Below are positions 10,250 to 22,790 of a DNA stretch of 64,000 nucleotides, in pieces. A program made the translations under genes and the position numbers. Source of the stretch: Thereva unica (taxonomy: Eukaryota; Arthropoda; Insecta; Diptera; Therevidae). Location: the NCBI GenBank assembly GCA_949987705.1, contig OX465281.1, positions 255,474,542 to 255,538,541 on the forward strand, read 5' to 3'. How positions within the stretch are numbered: position 1 is the stretch's first letter; the number at the start of each line of letters is the position of its first letter. The notes beneath the pieces are model-generated. The model saw only the letters and a program-made list of their open reading frames with translations, was not told where the DNA came from and made no database searches.

Positions 10250-12230
10250 CCCTAGATTGCCATTTTTCTGCAAAATTCTCTATAACTTTCATACATTAAC
10301 ACTTTACCACGAGTACTTATAAAATTGTCCAATTAAAGCTGCAACACTTGATCCAAATACACACAATCATCAAGTTAACATTAAAGCAACCTGACACTAT
10401 TTTGACAGGTCCTCATGCTTCTCCAGCTCGTGCTTAACTAATTACCTTGAACACTGCCAAAAACGAACAAAGCTGTTGTCCAATTTTTAGCTCGTTGCTC
10501 TTGTTATTGTGCACAGCTATCAATTTTCAACGGAAGCAGTATATCCTGGCAGCTGTGAGTCATGTTAACTTTATAAACAAAAACAACTTTCTCAAGCTGT
10601 TTACAAAAACCCCAAAATCCTGTAAGTGGGGCTCATACCCCTCGTTTAATAAGGATTGCGCAGAAGGAAGAAAAACTTTGAGGCAGAGGCAGGCAACTTG
10701 AGAATCCTCTTATTCCTTGAGTGCTGCGAAAAGGTACAGCAAGGAGTTATCCTTTTGTTTAACTTTCTTGAAACCTAGAACAAAGGATGAGAGGAGCTTA
10801 AGCAACAGCAGCGGTTCCGATGTGTAGAGGTGGAGTTGAAATCGGTTTGACCAAAGATTGAAGTCAATCAAATTCTGGTTAGCTAATCAAGGTTGCTGTG
10901 GAATTAATTAATGCCAGGATAAAAGGACGATCTTTGTGCTTACCATCGAGCTCTGTTCGTTGTCTGCTGGCCCCAGCGAGACAAAATCTGACCTTTATCT
11001 TAATTTGCCAAAGGATGTCAATCGTTCTCTTCCGCCTGTTCGAAATCCTTCAAAATTTTCAAAGCAATTACAACACAGCAAAAGGCGCCGCTGCTGTTCG
11101 CATTAATCATGACCTGTTGAGCTTCCAGTGTTACTGGTGAAAAGGTTGTTTGAGAGCTCGCCTCAAAAATCGATTTGGAGTCCAGTCATCCGGATAACTG
11201 TCCAGAATACTGATAAATAGATTCCCTATTAAGTAATCACCGATGTTCGTACCTTCCTTAACCGAAAACGAATGACAGGCCGACCTGAACCGCGAACCAC
11301 CTCTTAAAGGACGAAAAACAAATTCTGCTAAAGTAGACAGAGAGAGTCCTTTTTCCGGTTGGGTAACTGTATATTAAAAAGCTCAAAGGACAAAACAACA
11401 TTCACCAGAAGGGACCAAAAATGGAGTGGCCTCTATATAGTCGGCCTGATTCTTGTTTAAGAGCTTACCAGATAAATGATGTCAGATGGGGAAACCTTTT
11501 GATGTCCTTAAGAAAGGATGAGTCTTTGGATTGTTTATGTCAGCGGGAAAAACGTCCTCGTTAGACCATTTTCAGGGAGAAAATTTGTCGTGTTGTTTAT
11601 TTTTTATTGTTTATGTCCGGGTATTTTTTTGTCCCATTAATTTCGGTTATTTTTTGGGGAAGTTATTGTCGATTCGAGGCATAAAAAGGCTTAAGATGAT
11701 CCGATTAAGTTAATCCTTTTAAGGTATAATGAATTTATTTACTATCACTTATCACATGTTTACACTGTAAAGAGAGGAGGTTTTCCAATAATTTCAGAAG
11801 GATGAAGAACGCTTTCGAAGCTTGTGCGTAAGATATATGTATGTCTGCCCATTGTTCATAGTTTCAAGAGCATTTTTATGCTGTGAAGACAATCCAAATC
11901 TGAGATATTATCGATTGTCAACAAGGATACGAAAAAGACTCTGATAGGCATATTCCCTCCTTTCAAGTATTAATCAAGTTCAAGCACTCTTCGAGACAAT
12001 TAAACACTGCTACTTCTAACGATAAAAGAATAGGATATTTACAGATCCTTTGACTCTTCAGATGGTGCTTGGTGTAAATGGCCAGCGAATACACGTTTTT
12101 TAAATATTAGTTTCAATTACTTCAACATTTCTGAGACAATCTCATTGCGATCTAAATGCTTAGCAATCGGTGATCGGCTAACGCCACCATCGCTGATGAA
12201 ATGGCAGTTAGCACAGTACAGGGCCGCTGT
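10250..12230. other. Intergenic DNA, no gene seen
   Basis: Scattered short frames have no recognisable protein similarity, and no strong inverted or tandem repeat is visible. Confidence 0.4.
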
Positions 12231-12383
12231 TTGGCTTTTTGGCGCCCGGTGCAGTATGCCATATTGCGCCCCCACCTGCGGTTCATTTTTTGATCGCAGT
12301 GAAGTACAATGGAAAAAAACTCAAGCACTTTGTGGAGTCACGGGAACACTTTTTCTCATTTTTCCTCAAATTGCGCCCGAACA

Positions 12384-12433
12384 ACTGCGCCCGGTGCAAA
12401 TGTACCGATTGCACCAATGAAAGCGCCACCCCT
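12384..12433 (+). repeat. GCGCCCGGTGCAAA dispersed repeat, copy 1
   Basis: The core GCGCCCGGTGCAAATG..CC.ATTGCACC.ATGAAAGCGCC recurs at 13042-13091 and 32722-32773. A partial copy (GGCGCCCGGTGCAG) lies at 12241. It contains the hairpin GGTGCAAATGCACC in the best copy. Family unknown. Confidence 0.6.
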
Positions 12434-13041
12434 GCCTTTCTTCAATCAGGATTTGCTTCGCAATCTGGCTCTTGTGCTGGGTTTGCTTGGTCACAAAATT
12501 CTCCCGCTAATGCTGTTTAATGATCCAGGATGTTTTTCTGTATTAGCTGCACTTCCCTACTTTAACTATAATATTTCCAGCACAACCATGGGCTCCGAAA
12601 ATCTATATACTATACACTCGAATTCTCCATAATAAAGGTCTCTATGTGTTTCTCCAAGCCTTCATATTTCAATGGATAATAGGTGGTCAATGCATTGCAT
12701 GTATTAGCTTCTACTGTAGAATCTTCCATAAAAAACAGTCCACCTTAACAGCCTTCCTGGATATAGAAAGTGATTCCAACAACTTCAGAACAGAGGCAAT
12801 CCAGGTATTTCCCGCCGAATAAGAAATCTATAATAATACGACTAGTACGAACTACAAATCAAGAACTATGGCACCGAATCGACGAAACCGGCGAACGAAA
12901 TGGAATTGGATTAGCCACACCTTTCAGAAGACAATGGAAAAAGGCACAACCCTCTGTGCAGTTCCTTTAATACATGACAATGAAGGTATTGTCTCAATTT
13001 TTTTTTCGTAGTTTTAAATTCTTTTAATATCTTAATTTCTG

Positions 13042-13091
13042 AAATTGCGCCCGGTGCAAGTGCACCATTTGCACCTATGAAAGCGCCGCCT
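13042..13091 (+). repeat. GCGCCCGGTGCAAA dispersed repeat, copy 2
   Basis: Same core as at 12384. The preceding bases differ, apart from a short AAATT/GAAATT lead-in. Confidence 0.6.
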
Positions 13092-13559
13092 CTGAGCACA
13101 GAGTTCTGCAGTCATTTATGGATTGACCTGAAATTGTACTTGGTGCAACAAGACCTGTGAAGTAACATGAACAAGTTGACATAGAGCTAGGTCAGTAAAT
13201 TAGAATGAATCGGTGTCATGAACGGAAGCCAAATAAGGCATTTCGCCGGCTTTACTAGTTAATAATAGTGTGGTGGAATAGAAACTTGAACTTGCCGAAA
13301 AGGACGCTGGACTGAGACATGTGTTGCTTGAAGTAAGACCGAAGAAGACGTTGTTTGTCAGAATTTTAATTCTGAAGACGATTTTGGCGATTTGAATTGG
13401 AGCTCTAACTCTCTACAAAAAAAGACGAACTCAAGTTATATGCCGAAGAAGGCGTTTGTGCTTAAAATTAGAATTCGCTGCTAAGAAAACGTGGCAGTCT
13501 CAAACTAATCAGCTGTGGATCGGCCGGCTCCTTAAAAAAATTATCTCAACATCCAAAAG

Positions 13560-13700
13560 TTAAAACGTGTCCTTCACTGCCTCTCCTTCTGCCATCCTCC
13601 AGACTACCCTTAACCTATCATATCCTTTTTCTTTCTTCTAGTTAAGCTCACTACTACGTCTTGCACCATAATGTGAACGACATGACAGATTGGTAGTATA
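13560..13700 (+). mobile_element. LINE 3' tail fragment
   Basis: CCTCCAGAC..CCCTT.ACC, TTAAGCTCACTACTA and GAACGACATGACAGA.TGGTA match the 3' tails at 53740-53830 and 56280-56390. All three are ends of one LINE family, whose coding remnant is visible at 53276-53752. Confidence 0.65.
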
Positions 13701-13979
13701 AAAGGTGACACCTAAGGTTAGACTTTCACATAACAAAAATATGGAGAAGACAACGTTGACTTTAGTTTAGCAGACGTCGCCGCAATGAACATTCATTGGT
13801 GTGCGGGACACTTCCTGAGTAAGAATAATTTAGTTCCTTACAAGCAAGCATGCTGCCGCCGGCGCAAACAAATAGGCATGCCAAAAAAGCATTCCCGCTC
13901 CCGCCAGAGATGCACCCTCCCGCTACAGACATGAATATCTATAAATGCATACGCATCGGCATCACACCATTCTAAAAGC

Positions 13980-14260
13980 GAGTGTGGTTATACCCACCAG
14001 TCCCCCAGCTAAGCACTAACCATGTGTAGTGCTGCTTGACACAAAACGAACGAACGAGTTCTACTGAGTATTCTATTGGCACCATTTATGGTAGTTAATA
14101 TACCTAATTGCCCATTTTCTTTTCCTATAAATTATTATTTAAAAGCCATACAGCCGATTTCGTGTGTGCTAGTTGCGGGCGCCGTGCAGGTTAGTGCGTG
14201 CCTGCTGCATGCTAAGTACGAGCGAGTTTCATTTTACTCGGGTTGCTAAATTCCTTGGAA
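13980..14260 (-). repeat. 5S-rRNA-like repeat, copy 2
   Basis: Bases 13996-14091 read on the minus strand show GAATACTCAGTAG, CAAGCAGCAC and GGTTAGTGCTTAGCTGGGGG, close to the 3' half of insect 5S rRNA with its C box. The flank to about 14260 (GTTTCGTGTG, GAGCGAGTTTCATTTTACTC on the plus strand) is shared with copy 1. This fits a 5S-derived SINE or scattered 5S pseudogenes. Confidence 0.6.
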
Positions 14261-14429
14261 AGGGCAATTTCAAGAAGCAAAAAAGGCCTTTGTTGAAGGA
14301 GCATCAGATATAACAACTAATTATTATATCAAATCTAAAGCAACATAGACTTAATCACGTTCGTTAAAATCAATAGGCTTCGCTGGGGTGGCCACGTCAA
14401 GCTTTGGCATCATCGAAGGAAGAAGACCC

Positions 14430-15880
14430 TTAAGCCTCAATTATACTGGACGCAACGGACCGGATTGAAATGTCAAAAAGAGTTTCATTACAGAGAAATT
14501 GTATTGAAGTGGTTATATCGAACGCAACGCAACGGAACGGACCGGATCAAAGTTTCAAAACTTTGGAACTTGAAGAAACCGACGGATTGAAGTGTCAAAA
14601 TCACCATTAAAAACAGCTGATTTGTCATTTATTAGCTTTGTTTCTTTACGAAATCCGAAGATCCCAAACATCCCAAAGATCCCGAGTTTTTTTTTGAAGG
14701 GTGGGGATAGAAATGTCAAAGTAAAGAAACGGCTTTCTGGGAGTTCTGGAAAATAAAGAAGAAGAACGCGAATGACATTTCAGTATATGTATGTATAGAA
14801 CATGTATTTTTGATAAAATTCTCTATCAAATCTTCTTTTTTTTTTTTTTTTTTTTTTTTTCAAATAATGGATTAACGCGATATGCGGGCCATTTTCTCAT
14901 CTTTATTTTTTGTTTTAATGCCGCAGAAGCGCAATAATTTTTACTTTGGGGCGCATTTTCAAATTGTCCAACTGGCAGGTCTACATTGTCTACATAACTA
15001 TCCCAGCTAAGCGGAATTCAGACTGGTTATATGGATTCTTTACAGAGCGGAATTCCGCACGAACAGGATACTAGGCTTTAGATTATTGAAATAGATTTGA
15101 AAACGTTAATTAAGAGGATTAATGTAAGTCTGCGGTCCAAAGTGAATTTATCAAGTTTTGTTCTGCTGCTCATTTTTTATACAGAAATATACACATTTAT
15201 TAGTTATGATTAGGTATATTAACATTCCAAAACTGTTTTAGTATTAATACCTATTTCTTTATTTATTTTCAAAAAAGAAGCATAACATATTACACCAACA
15301 TATTCCTTGTTTTATTGCATTTCATATAGAAGTTGAAATTGAAGCCTGATGGATCTAAGGTCTAAGTGGACCTTCTCTGATTCTAATATAATAGGTACAC
15401 TTTTAGGAAACTTATTAATCCAGATGGCATGTTTAAATTCAATTGTCACTTTAACTGAGAACTGTCACTTTTTGACATTTCTCATTTGCCCAAGCAGCCA
15501 GAAGTAAAACCTCGGGCTCTTTGGGATCATGGGGAAATGACAATTTCCCCTCTTTTTCGAGCCCGAGAAAAGTAAAGAAACTCGATTTGGGATCCCGAAG
15601 ATCCCGGGATTGCGTAAAGAAACAAAGCTATTATTTAGCCCAAAATGTAGTCAGAATTTGTTGGACAATTTATAAATAAAGTGGAAGATAATGAAATTCT
15701 TTATAATAAAAAATTGCTCGGTTATGAAAATTTTAAGCATAAGCCCAAAATTTGGCAAAATATTTCTGAAAAAAGTGACATTTGAATACGTTCGATTCCG
15801 TCAGTATAACCAGCACAATTTCATTCTGTTAACTCTCCATTCCGTTGCTTTCCGTTGCGTCCAGTATAATTGAGGCTTTA
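14430..15880. mobile_element. TTAA-target inverted-repeat element, 1.44 kb, with a nested second element
   Basis: GCCTCAATTATACTGGACGC at 14434 is mirrored by GCGTCCAGTATAATTGAGGC ending at 15876. The flanks are TTAA (14430-14433) and TTTA (15877-15880, one change). CAACGGA repeats follow inside both ends. A single end of the same family lies at 50229. Most of the length is a second inverted-repeat element (14634-15629). Confidence 0.75.
14634..15629. mobile_element. Nested inverted-repeat element
   Basis: AGCTTTGTTTCTTTACG at 14634 is mirrored by CGTAAAGAAACAAAGCT ending at 15629, with GAAGATCCC blocks next to both ends. ATT lies on each side, so a 3-bp target is possible. It holds a 25-T run at 14836-14860 and no coding frame. 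It sits wholly inside the TTAA element. Confidence 0.65.
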
Positions 15881-15884
15881 GACA

Positions 15885-18230
15885 GGCCGAGGAAAAGGTG
15901 ATGCGAGACTTTTGGAACTTAGTGATGAGAAAAAAGTCTTGCTATCTTGATCTTGCAGTCTTACATATATTGTCCTCATCACTAGTTCCAATAGTGTTTG
16001 TCATCTAGCGTCATCCCCCACCTTATTGCAAAACCAAAAAGGGTTACTTTTGTGATTTCGACAGAGTCTGCTTTCTGGTATATGGTCCCAGACCCCTTGT
16101 TTGCTGGTCAATAAATTAGGCTATTGTGGACATTGGTTAATATATTTTTTCTGGTTAACGGAAACCCTTTCATATCCTAATAAATGTGCTAACTTAATCA
16201 ATCAAGTCCCCATAGCTCCGTAAAACATTCTTTATTTGCCAAAACCAAACCAAACAATTTCAGTGTCTAATCCAGAAATGTGACATTAATTCTGCTATTG
16301 ACGTCTTGCATTTACGACACGCCATTCCTCTAAGCTCAAATCCTTTACTGCCATCAACTCAAGAACTCGAGTCTAACACGAAAGACACGTGTTCCAGATG
16401 CTTTAATATAATTTGATGAATAGTTCTCCGTCTTGGAAAATGTAATTTCCTTCATCATTCATGGAATTTCATCACAGGTAAAAGGAGACCGCAGAGCCCA
16501 GGATCTTTTGATAGCCACCCCATAGCCACCACACAGTTCCCCCTGCATCCTGCATGCAAGGATATGCAGTCCCGCATTCGGAATCTTCAATATATAAAGT
16601 TATTAAAACCTTACAGCTCACCTTTGTCGGAAACTTTGGTCAACTCTGCGCTGATCTCTAGGATATTGCTGTTGATTCTACACAGTCAGCACGGCGCACA
16701 CAGGTGGGTCTGGCCGGGCGCCCGGAAAGAGTCGAAGGAAATTGAAGTTCTAAATCTAGCCTTATTGAAAATGCTTGTAGGGCTGCCTGCAAAGTGTACT
16801 GCTGGCATGTTTATATCGTAAATATTTTATGCCAAGGTTACATGGATCCGTGCCAACATCACCTCTCCCGCTCACGTTTAACGCTTGGCAGGCAGCCCTT
16901 TCCCGGAAGGTTTGGTGCGGGCAGCCGGGTACCACAAATCAGGAATTACGATTCTACTAAGGACGCTAGTTGCCGTTCGCCAGCACATCTTGAGAGTAAA
17001 CAATCAAAATTAATGGAAAATACTTTTTCATGCCGCCGGCACCAGGGCTAAAGTGTAATCACCATTTTGGTAATCGTCTGTTATCCGTGCTCCATCGTTT
17101 GGTAATTTCAGCTGTTCCAGCTACTTTCCACGTTCTAGGAAAGTTATCGCCTAGTTCTGGCTAACTGGGATATGCCGGGGTATCCAGTTTCATGGGGTAA
17201 TTGGCCTAGAGAACAGCTGAGTCTCTCTTTATGCCTCCCGCTCTCAGGATAAACATAGTCCTGGGTAACTATCTCTGGTTTATTTTGAGCAAGACCTTTG
17301 CCTTCAGCCGTTAATTAAGGCACAAGGAACAACAGAAGCAACCTTGATCCAAGTAGCCCGGGCTATTCTTTCGTTGTCCTGGGCTAGTATCCTTGGCTCG
17401 TTAAATTTTTTCCTCCTCCCAGCCCCCTCCACGGGCTCCTTTTGTCACATCAGCTAAGTTAATTACTGGGGCTCCCAGTCGAGACGAATACTAAACACTC
17501 TGGAGATTGTGATTAAGCCAAACCACTTAAGAGCCATCCCAATCTGGCTGGGGTCGTCAGGAAACCACTTCAGTATTACCTTGGTGCCAAATTAAGGTGA
17601 TACCCAGGTTACTTGAAATTCTGATCACGGCCTCCTGTTATGTCCTGTTGATAGAAGCTGCTTTTAATGAACGGATATTGAGGGAGAATGGAGCGCGGGT
17701 GGTTCGGAAAAAACTTTTTCCACCCCCGAAAAACGGGGATGGGACTGTGCGAATCCTGGAGGATTCTCCTTTTTTATGATTGAATTTTTTCCTCGTTTTT
17801 ATTAAAGCTTCATTTTGTGAAGATTGATATCGGAAAATCTTCGGGAAATCTTTAGGTTCGTGTGGGGATAAAAGTTCTTCTTTTTTGTTGTTGTTGAAGT
17901 AATTGAGCTATTAGAGGAGAAGAAGCCGTTTCTGAAGGAGGGTTTAGTTGATGTGTAAGTGTAGATAAGTACAATAGGTTCAATCTCTTCTGATTCTTTC
18001 TAAAGTTGCTATTGAGTACTTTTGAATAACACTTTGGAGTGAAAAAGAATTGTGAACAATTAAATCAATAATATAAAAGTCAATTGCAATTTCGAATGTT
18101 GCTAGGAATTCAATAAAGTTTGGTGAATGTCAGTCAATAGGGTAGAAAGTATTGATCAATTCCTTTTTTTTGTGGAATATAGAAATGCTCATTTTTTCCT
18201 GCTTTATAAGTATTATTAAGTAGCGTTAAG
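15885..18230. other. Intergenic DNA, no gene seen
   Basis: No coding pattern. The only structure noticed is a pair of perfect 11-bp inverted arms, GGGCTGCCTGC at 16780 and its complement ending at 16898. Confidence 0.4.
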
Positions 18231-18234
18231 GAAA

Positions 18235-18765
18235 TTGATATCCTGGATGCGACAAGGAGATGTGATCTTATCAATACTTTTTAATATTACTTTGGGAAAA
18301 TGAGGAAAGCAGTTCTAAATGAAGCAAATAGAATTTTCACAGGACACATCTTGATAATAACCTTCGCAGATGATAACATCGTAATTGAACACAAAGAAGG
18401 CGCTTTCGGCATCGATTCTATAGACTTGGCATTGGCGGAATGCGTCATTCAAAATTGTGTTAGTCAATGCATAGATCCTCTGTAGATTGAAAACAAAAGT
18501 GTTTCACAGGAGCTGGGCAACAGCACATTGATAAAAACGATGCCCCGTGGAGTCTACTCGTCGCTGCTGCTTCTACGGATAACATCCTAAAAATATGTAT
18601 TAGAGATCGAGAGGACAAAGGCCATCGCCTAGGCCAGTGGGGACCAAATTTGGTATACAATGAGATCTACTTTTTATCACAAACATTGATTTTTTACCAA
18701 GCTTGGGGGTGATACTTGATGGCACACTCCATTGGAACCCACCCCGTCTAATGAGCAGGAGATGC
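18235..18765 (+). pseudogene. Decayed LINE reverse transcriptase, RTE-like
   Basis: In shifting frames the plus strand reads MRQGDV..SILFNITLGK, then ITFADDN (18358-18378), then near 18690 LGVILDGTLHWNP. These are RT motifs 4 and 5 (QGD..S.LLFN, FADD) and the usual LGV..D..L.W segment after them. Stops and frame changes make it a pseudogene. Confidence 0.55.
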
Positions 18766-18934
18766 CGACACTACCGTAGAACCTGTGGATACACATTACG
18801 TCTAAAGACGAAAACCAGGTTATTTTATGTTTACGGATAGATCTATTCGAAAATATAGTAGAGAGGAAAAGCGCCAACTTCAACACGCGATTTACTACTG
18901 CGAACGAAAATTGACTTCGGTGATCGAACAAAGC

Positions 18935-19005
18935 TGGAGCAGAATCGAACCTCAGACCGCTGTGATGGTATCCTTGACCACTTAGCTACCCAGGTTGGCG
19001 TTATG
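18935..19005 (-). repeat. tRNA-like SINE head
   Basis: The minus strand carries an A-box-like GTAGCTAAGTGGTCAAGG and a B-box-like GAGGTTCGATTC, in the spacing of a tRNA gene. It resembles the heads at 20866, 45802 and 49699. No complete cloverleaf is formed. Confidence 0.5.
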
Positions 19006-19469
19006 TAGTAAGTAATATCAACTTTTGACCCATGTTAAAATAAGCAGCCTTAGTGTGCCTTTCCGAATTAGAACTACTTACAATTCATCGACTCTACTCA
19101 ATTTCGTATCGAGGCATAAAAGTTGGAGTTGTGCGTAATGCTCATGTCGGGTATATGCATACCATTCTCTGGACCCTGTCTATATTGGTGCAGTTGTACT
19201 CCGTTTTTAATACTATTGATCCAGATGCACCATTCCAGGCTTGTATGAGTAAATAGCAATATACCCCCTTCTAACTCTTTCTTCAATATAGAGTCTCCGG
19301 TTCCATTTAGGGTCAAATATAACACCTCGACACTTGACCGTCAAGGGCAGATGTAACGGTACTCAATCCAAAATTAGACAGTTGAAAGTTGGTATGCTTG
19401 TTCAAGTAACGAATACCCTCGGTTCTGTCTTTGCAGGTTTTGGACACATCCTACCATGCTACATCCTGG

Positions 19470-19815
19470 GGACCTCGGTAGCCTTTCCCACCTACATAAC
19501 TTTCCTTCTTTCTTCTTCCTTCTTTACTTCCTGATTCCTCCTGTCATAGCCTCGGTTGGTTGATGAAATTCAACACGTTCCCGGAGGCATAATACTTCAG
19601 CGAGTAGTTGTCGATGCCCCGATGTAAGATTGCGATAGTAATGGTTGGGAGTAGGTAGATAAAATATCGCGCCTAGGTTGTGGCAGTTCCTTCCTTCAGC
19701 TTGTCTCTCTGTCTTCCCTCTATCTTCTGACTAGAGCTGCTGTTCGACATTGCACTCTATACGAAAAAAAAGATTGTCGACAGTACGAAGGTTCTTTCCC
19801 TAAGCCTCTAGCCTA
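19470..19815 (+). mobile_element. SINE copy, body only, plus strand
   Basis: It aligns by eye with the reverse complement of 49350-49700: ACATAACTTTCCTTC, CATAGCC, GTTGTCGATG, GTTGGGAGTAGG, GCACTCTATACGAAAAAAA, TGTCGACAGTAC and the end CCTAAGCCTCTA. The tRNA-like head is reduced to about ACCTCGGTAGCC. Confidence 0.7.
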
Positions 19816-20479
19816 TCACATAAAAAAAACCAAGATGCAAAAGTCATCGTGGCGAGGGCTGACGTTCCCTTTGGTACCATGCTTGTGGGACTTGTAGGGA
19901 CCAATTAAAAGATTTATGCTCCCCCTTGACAGGGCTTTGACTTTGTATTCATTAATCATTAGTCCGGATCCGGCTGTAGCGGCAGCCACTACTTTGGTGA
20001 AAAAGGCCGTTGCAGGTCGGACTTTTATGTAATTCTGAACGATTCCTTCCTATGTCGTTTGTTAAGGAATTGCTGGGGTGCAGTAAAAAGGATGCCAGGA
20101 CACTTGTTGCACCCTGCATTACCACTTCTGTAGGATAGGAAAAGCGGAGGAGCGCAATTGCAGGCATACCCTCGAAGAGGATGAGTCATCTCATTATTTA
20201 AGAAGACCCTGATATTTAACAGTTAACCCTAAACGAGAAGTCCCTAGGAAGACTGTTGAGCCTATTCATGCGGTCTAGCCTACAATAGGAGTGTATTACA
20301 ATAGGCCAATCCAGTGGCCGCGATACTTTCGAATCCTATACGTTACCAAAATAAGAAGAAGAAGCCTGAGATCGAATGACCATCTGGGCTTCTGGCCATT
20401 TTCGGTGGGGACATTCACCAATTGTCATCGTAATTCAAGAGATCCAAGAAGCAAAATTGCTATAAGATTTCATGATCGC

Positions 20480-20800
20480 CTTCCTCTCAAACTTAAAGCG
20501 TTTTTAGGGGGAAAATGCAGAAGAGACTAGAAGAGACTGTTAGGGTACACGGATGGGTTCAAAAATAAAACAGGCGTAAGTGCAATGATCTAGGGCCACT
20601 AGTTTAGTACAGCGATCTTTTGAGTCACTCCAGGTATCGTCTTTCCAACAGCAGTGTATGCTCTAGTAGCATTCGACTATAAAACGGTAAAAGGATCTTC
20701 GCTAACAATCTTATATGACAGCGAAGAGGCGATCACACCGGCCAAACCCAAATTATTTTAGGACTGCAAACGCGATAGGGAAACCATTCCGGGGCTTTGT
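20480..20800 (+). pseudogene. Decayed LINE RNase H domain
   Basis: With frame changes, the plus strand reads TDGFKNKTGVSAMI, then AVYALVAF and ILYDSEEAI. These correspond to the TDGS..G.G, E..A and DS..A motifs of the RNase H domain of I/LOA/R1-type LINEs. It has stops and is not functional. Confidence 0.5.
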
Positions 20801-20865
20801 ACCCCTCTAAAGAAAAAAGAAGAAATGCTAAGGACCTCGGAGAAATTGCAACACGAGTGACCAAA

Positions 20866-20945
20866 CCACGGATTGTATTCGAACCACACACCTCTGGAAT
20901 GGTAGTCGGACGACCTAAGCTATCGAGGCCGATTAGGTCGTACTT
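20866..20945 (-). repeat. tRNA-like SINE head
   Basis: The minus strand shows GATAGCTTAGGTCGTCCGAC (A box) and GTGTGGTTCGAATAC (B box), with CCATTCCAGAGG between them as in the copy at 45802. Confidence 0.5.
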
Positions 20946-20959
20946 TTATTGAATGAAAA

Positions 20960-22615
20960 GTTAATCGCTTCTTTCTTCAAATGGAAGCTAAAACAAGTTC
21001 TCTTCGAATAAATTGAATTGATGGCAGCAACATTTATTTCTTTGTTTGACATCTTCTAGTCAACAACAGAAAACAACTTTTTATTAAAGTAAAATTATTG
21101 TTTGCTCAAGCAACGAAGGCCAACTCACGCGATGTTTTACGATAATCTTAATAAAGTCAAAATAGAAAAAAGCATTTATCCAAATTCGCGCGAAAATATG
21201 CACGATTTTCAAAACCCACATCTCACAGAGTTTATCTAGTGTAAAGATGTGAAAATTGTCAATAACGACTTGACACACAACAAGATAGTATCTAAATTCC
21301 CGGAGAAAACAGGATCTGTTATAGTCTTGAATATAAATTGTTCCCTACACACTTGTCATGGGATAATCCTGTAAACTGGATGGCTGCACAACAGCACATC
21401 ATGGCCATCAAGATTTTCCTCTGAAAAGAGAATCTAAAACATTTTGCAAGAATGAAACTCCAACAATGAACCCAATATATTCTACAATGACCCCGGGTGT
21501 AATTCCTGCCAATTGAGACTTTTAGATATCTATAATTGAATCGGTTATCCTGATTGTGAAGCTGCAAACAAAATGTTCGTTAACCCACAATTTGGAGAGC
21601 TATCAAGATCGTTCAAGAATTTTCCCTCTGCAGTTCGGTCGGTGCGAGAAGCCAATCTGAAAATGCGAAGTCAAAATTGCACAAATTTTTACCTCCGAAA
21701 CTTCATTACTACCCTTATACATATTGGATGCGTCAGATTGTAACAAATGGTCTGGTTCCCAGAGAAAAATCCACCCCAATGTTTGCTCAGGAGTTTTGTG
21801 GAGCAGAAATCCCGAACACTATGCACTACTAGTAGAGCAGAGCAAGGATGGCAAGGATATATGTAGGTCATCAGAAATCCACTTGCGTTTCAATTAGAGC
21901 CGAACAATAAGATTTCACACTTGCTCTCCCCAGCTCTCGCCTGGGGGCAGACAGCAAGGGAATGGGGCTGGGGGTTGATTGGTTTCTGGGTTCATCAAGT
22001 TCAATAACGTTTCTATATATTGTAGAAAGGATCCCCAATGTTAAAGGACTGCAGACGAAGGGGTAAGATAATTGCGAAAGTTTCACTTTGGTGCTTCGGT
22101 ATGGCATTGGAATAGTTGCAAAGTGGTTTGCTTTTAGCTTTATCCAAATGGCTAAAGGAGAAAGTATTGTGGTGAAAGAAATTGAATTGCTTGTAAAATG
22201 GGGATTATACATTGAGGGTAGTAAAGTAATTACTGAAAGGACAACCAGGGATAATTTATAATTCATTTATTTAATTTAAGCATAATTGAGCTTTACGAAC
22301 GACGGATGCAAATCCTTTCGTAGTATGCGTTTACAAACAAGGCAAATAAATTTCGTTAAATAAAAGCTGGCTTGTGTAAAAGTTTCATTTATTTGCATGG
22401 GGTTTATTGTAATTGGTAGAGGCTAAAGGGGGAAATTGCTATTAATACACAATCGATTTTAAATATGTTCATACCACTGTTAAAATAAGCTTGAATTATT
22501 CATCATGAAGGTTTGGTTGCAGCACGAGTTATGGATTAAAACTTTCGAATCAGCTTAATTTTAAATTCATTTTTTTCTAAATTGTGTGCTCTTTTTTGAT
22601 TTTAAAATAAAAATT
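20960..22615. other. Intergenic DNA, no gene seen
   Basis: Several short frames on both strands have no recognisable similarity. No repeat pair was found. Confidence 0.35.
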
Positions 22616-22619
22616 CTAG

Positions 22620-22790
22620 CACACTTAATCTGTAAGGGAAGTAGCGTCTCTGTGGCCCGGTTATTTTCTTCTTCTTTGCCTCTGTGGGCTGGTTATACTT
22701 TGCATGCTTTTAGGGGTTTTAAAAAATTACATACTTTTAGGGATTTAAAAGGCTGTTGATATTTGCATAATTATAGGCTGATATTTATTA
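22620..22790 (+). repeat. Long inverted repeat, left arm
   Basis: Shares GTGG(G/C)CCGGTTA.TTTC, a second GG.TGGTTAT block, CATACTTTTAGGGAT and GCATAATTATAGGC with the reverse complement of 26375-26575. Either two copies of one repeat or the arms of a 3.9-kb element. Confidence 0.5.

Noticed and set aside
12145..12632. Three overlapping plus-strand frames
   Set aside because: All run through the GCGCCCGG repeat with no domain; three frames open together suggest composition, not genes.
16780..16898. Perfect 11-bp inverted arms as a MITE or hairpin RNA
   Set aside because: Arms are short, the loop is about 97 bp, and no target duplication or second copy was found.
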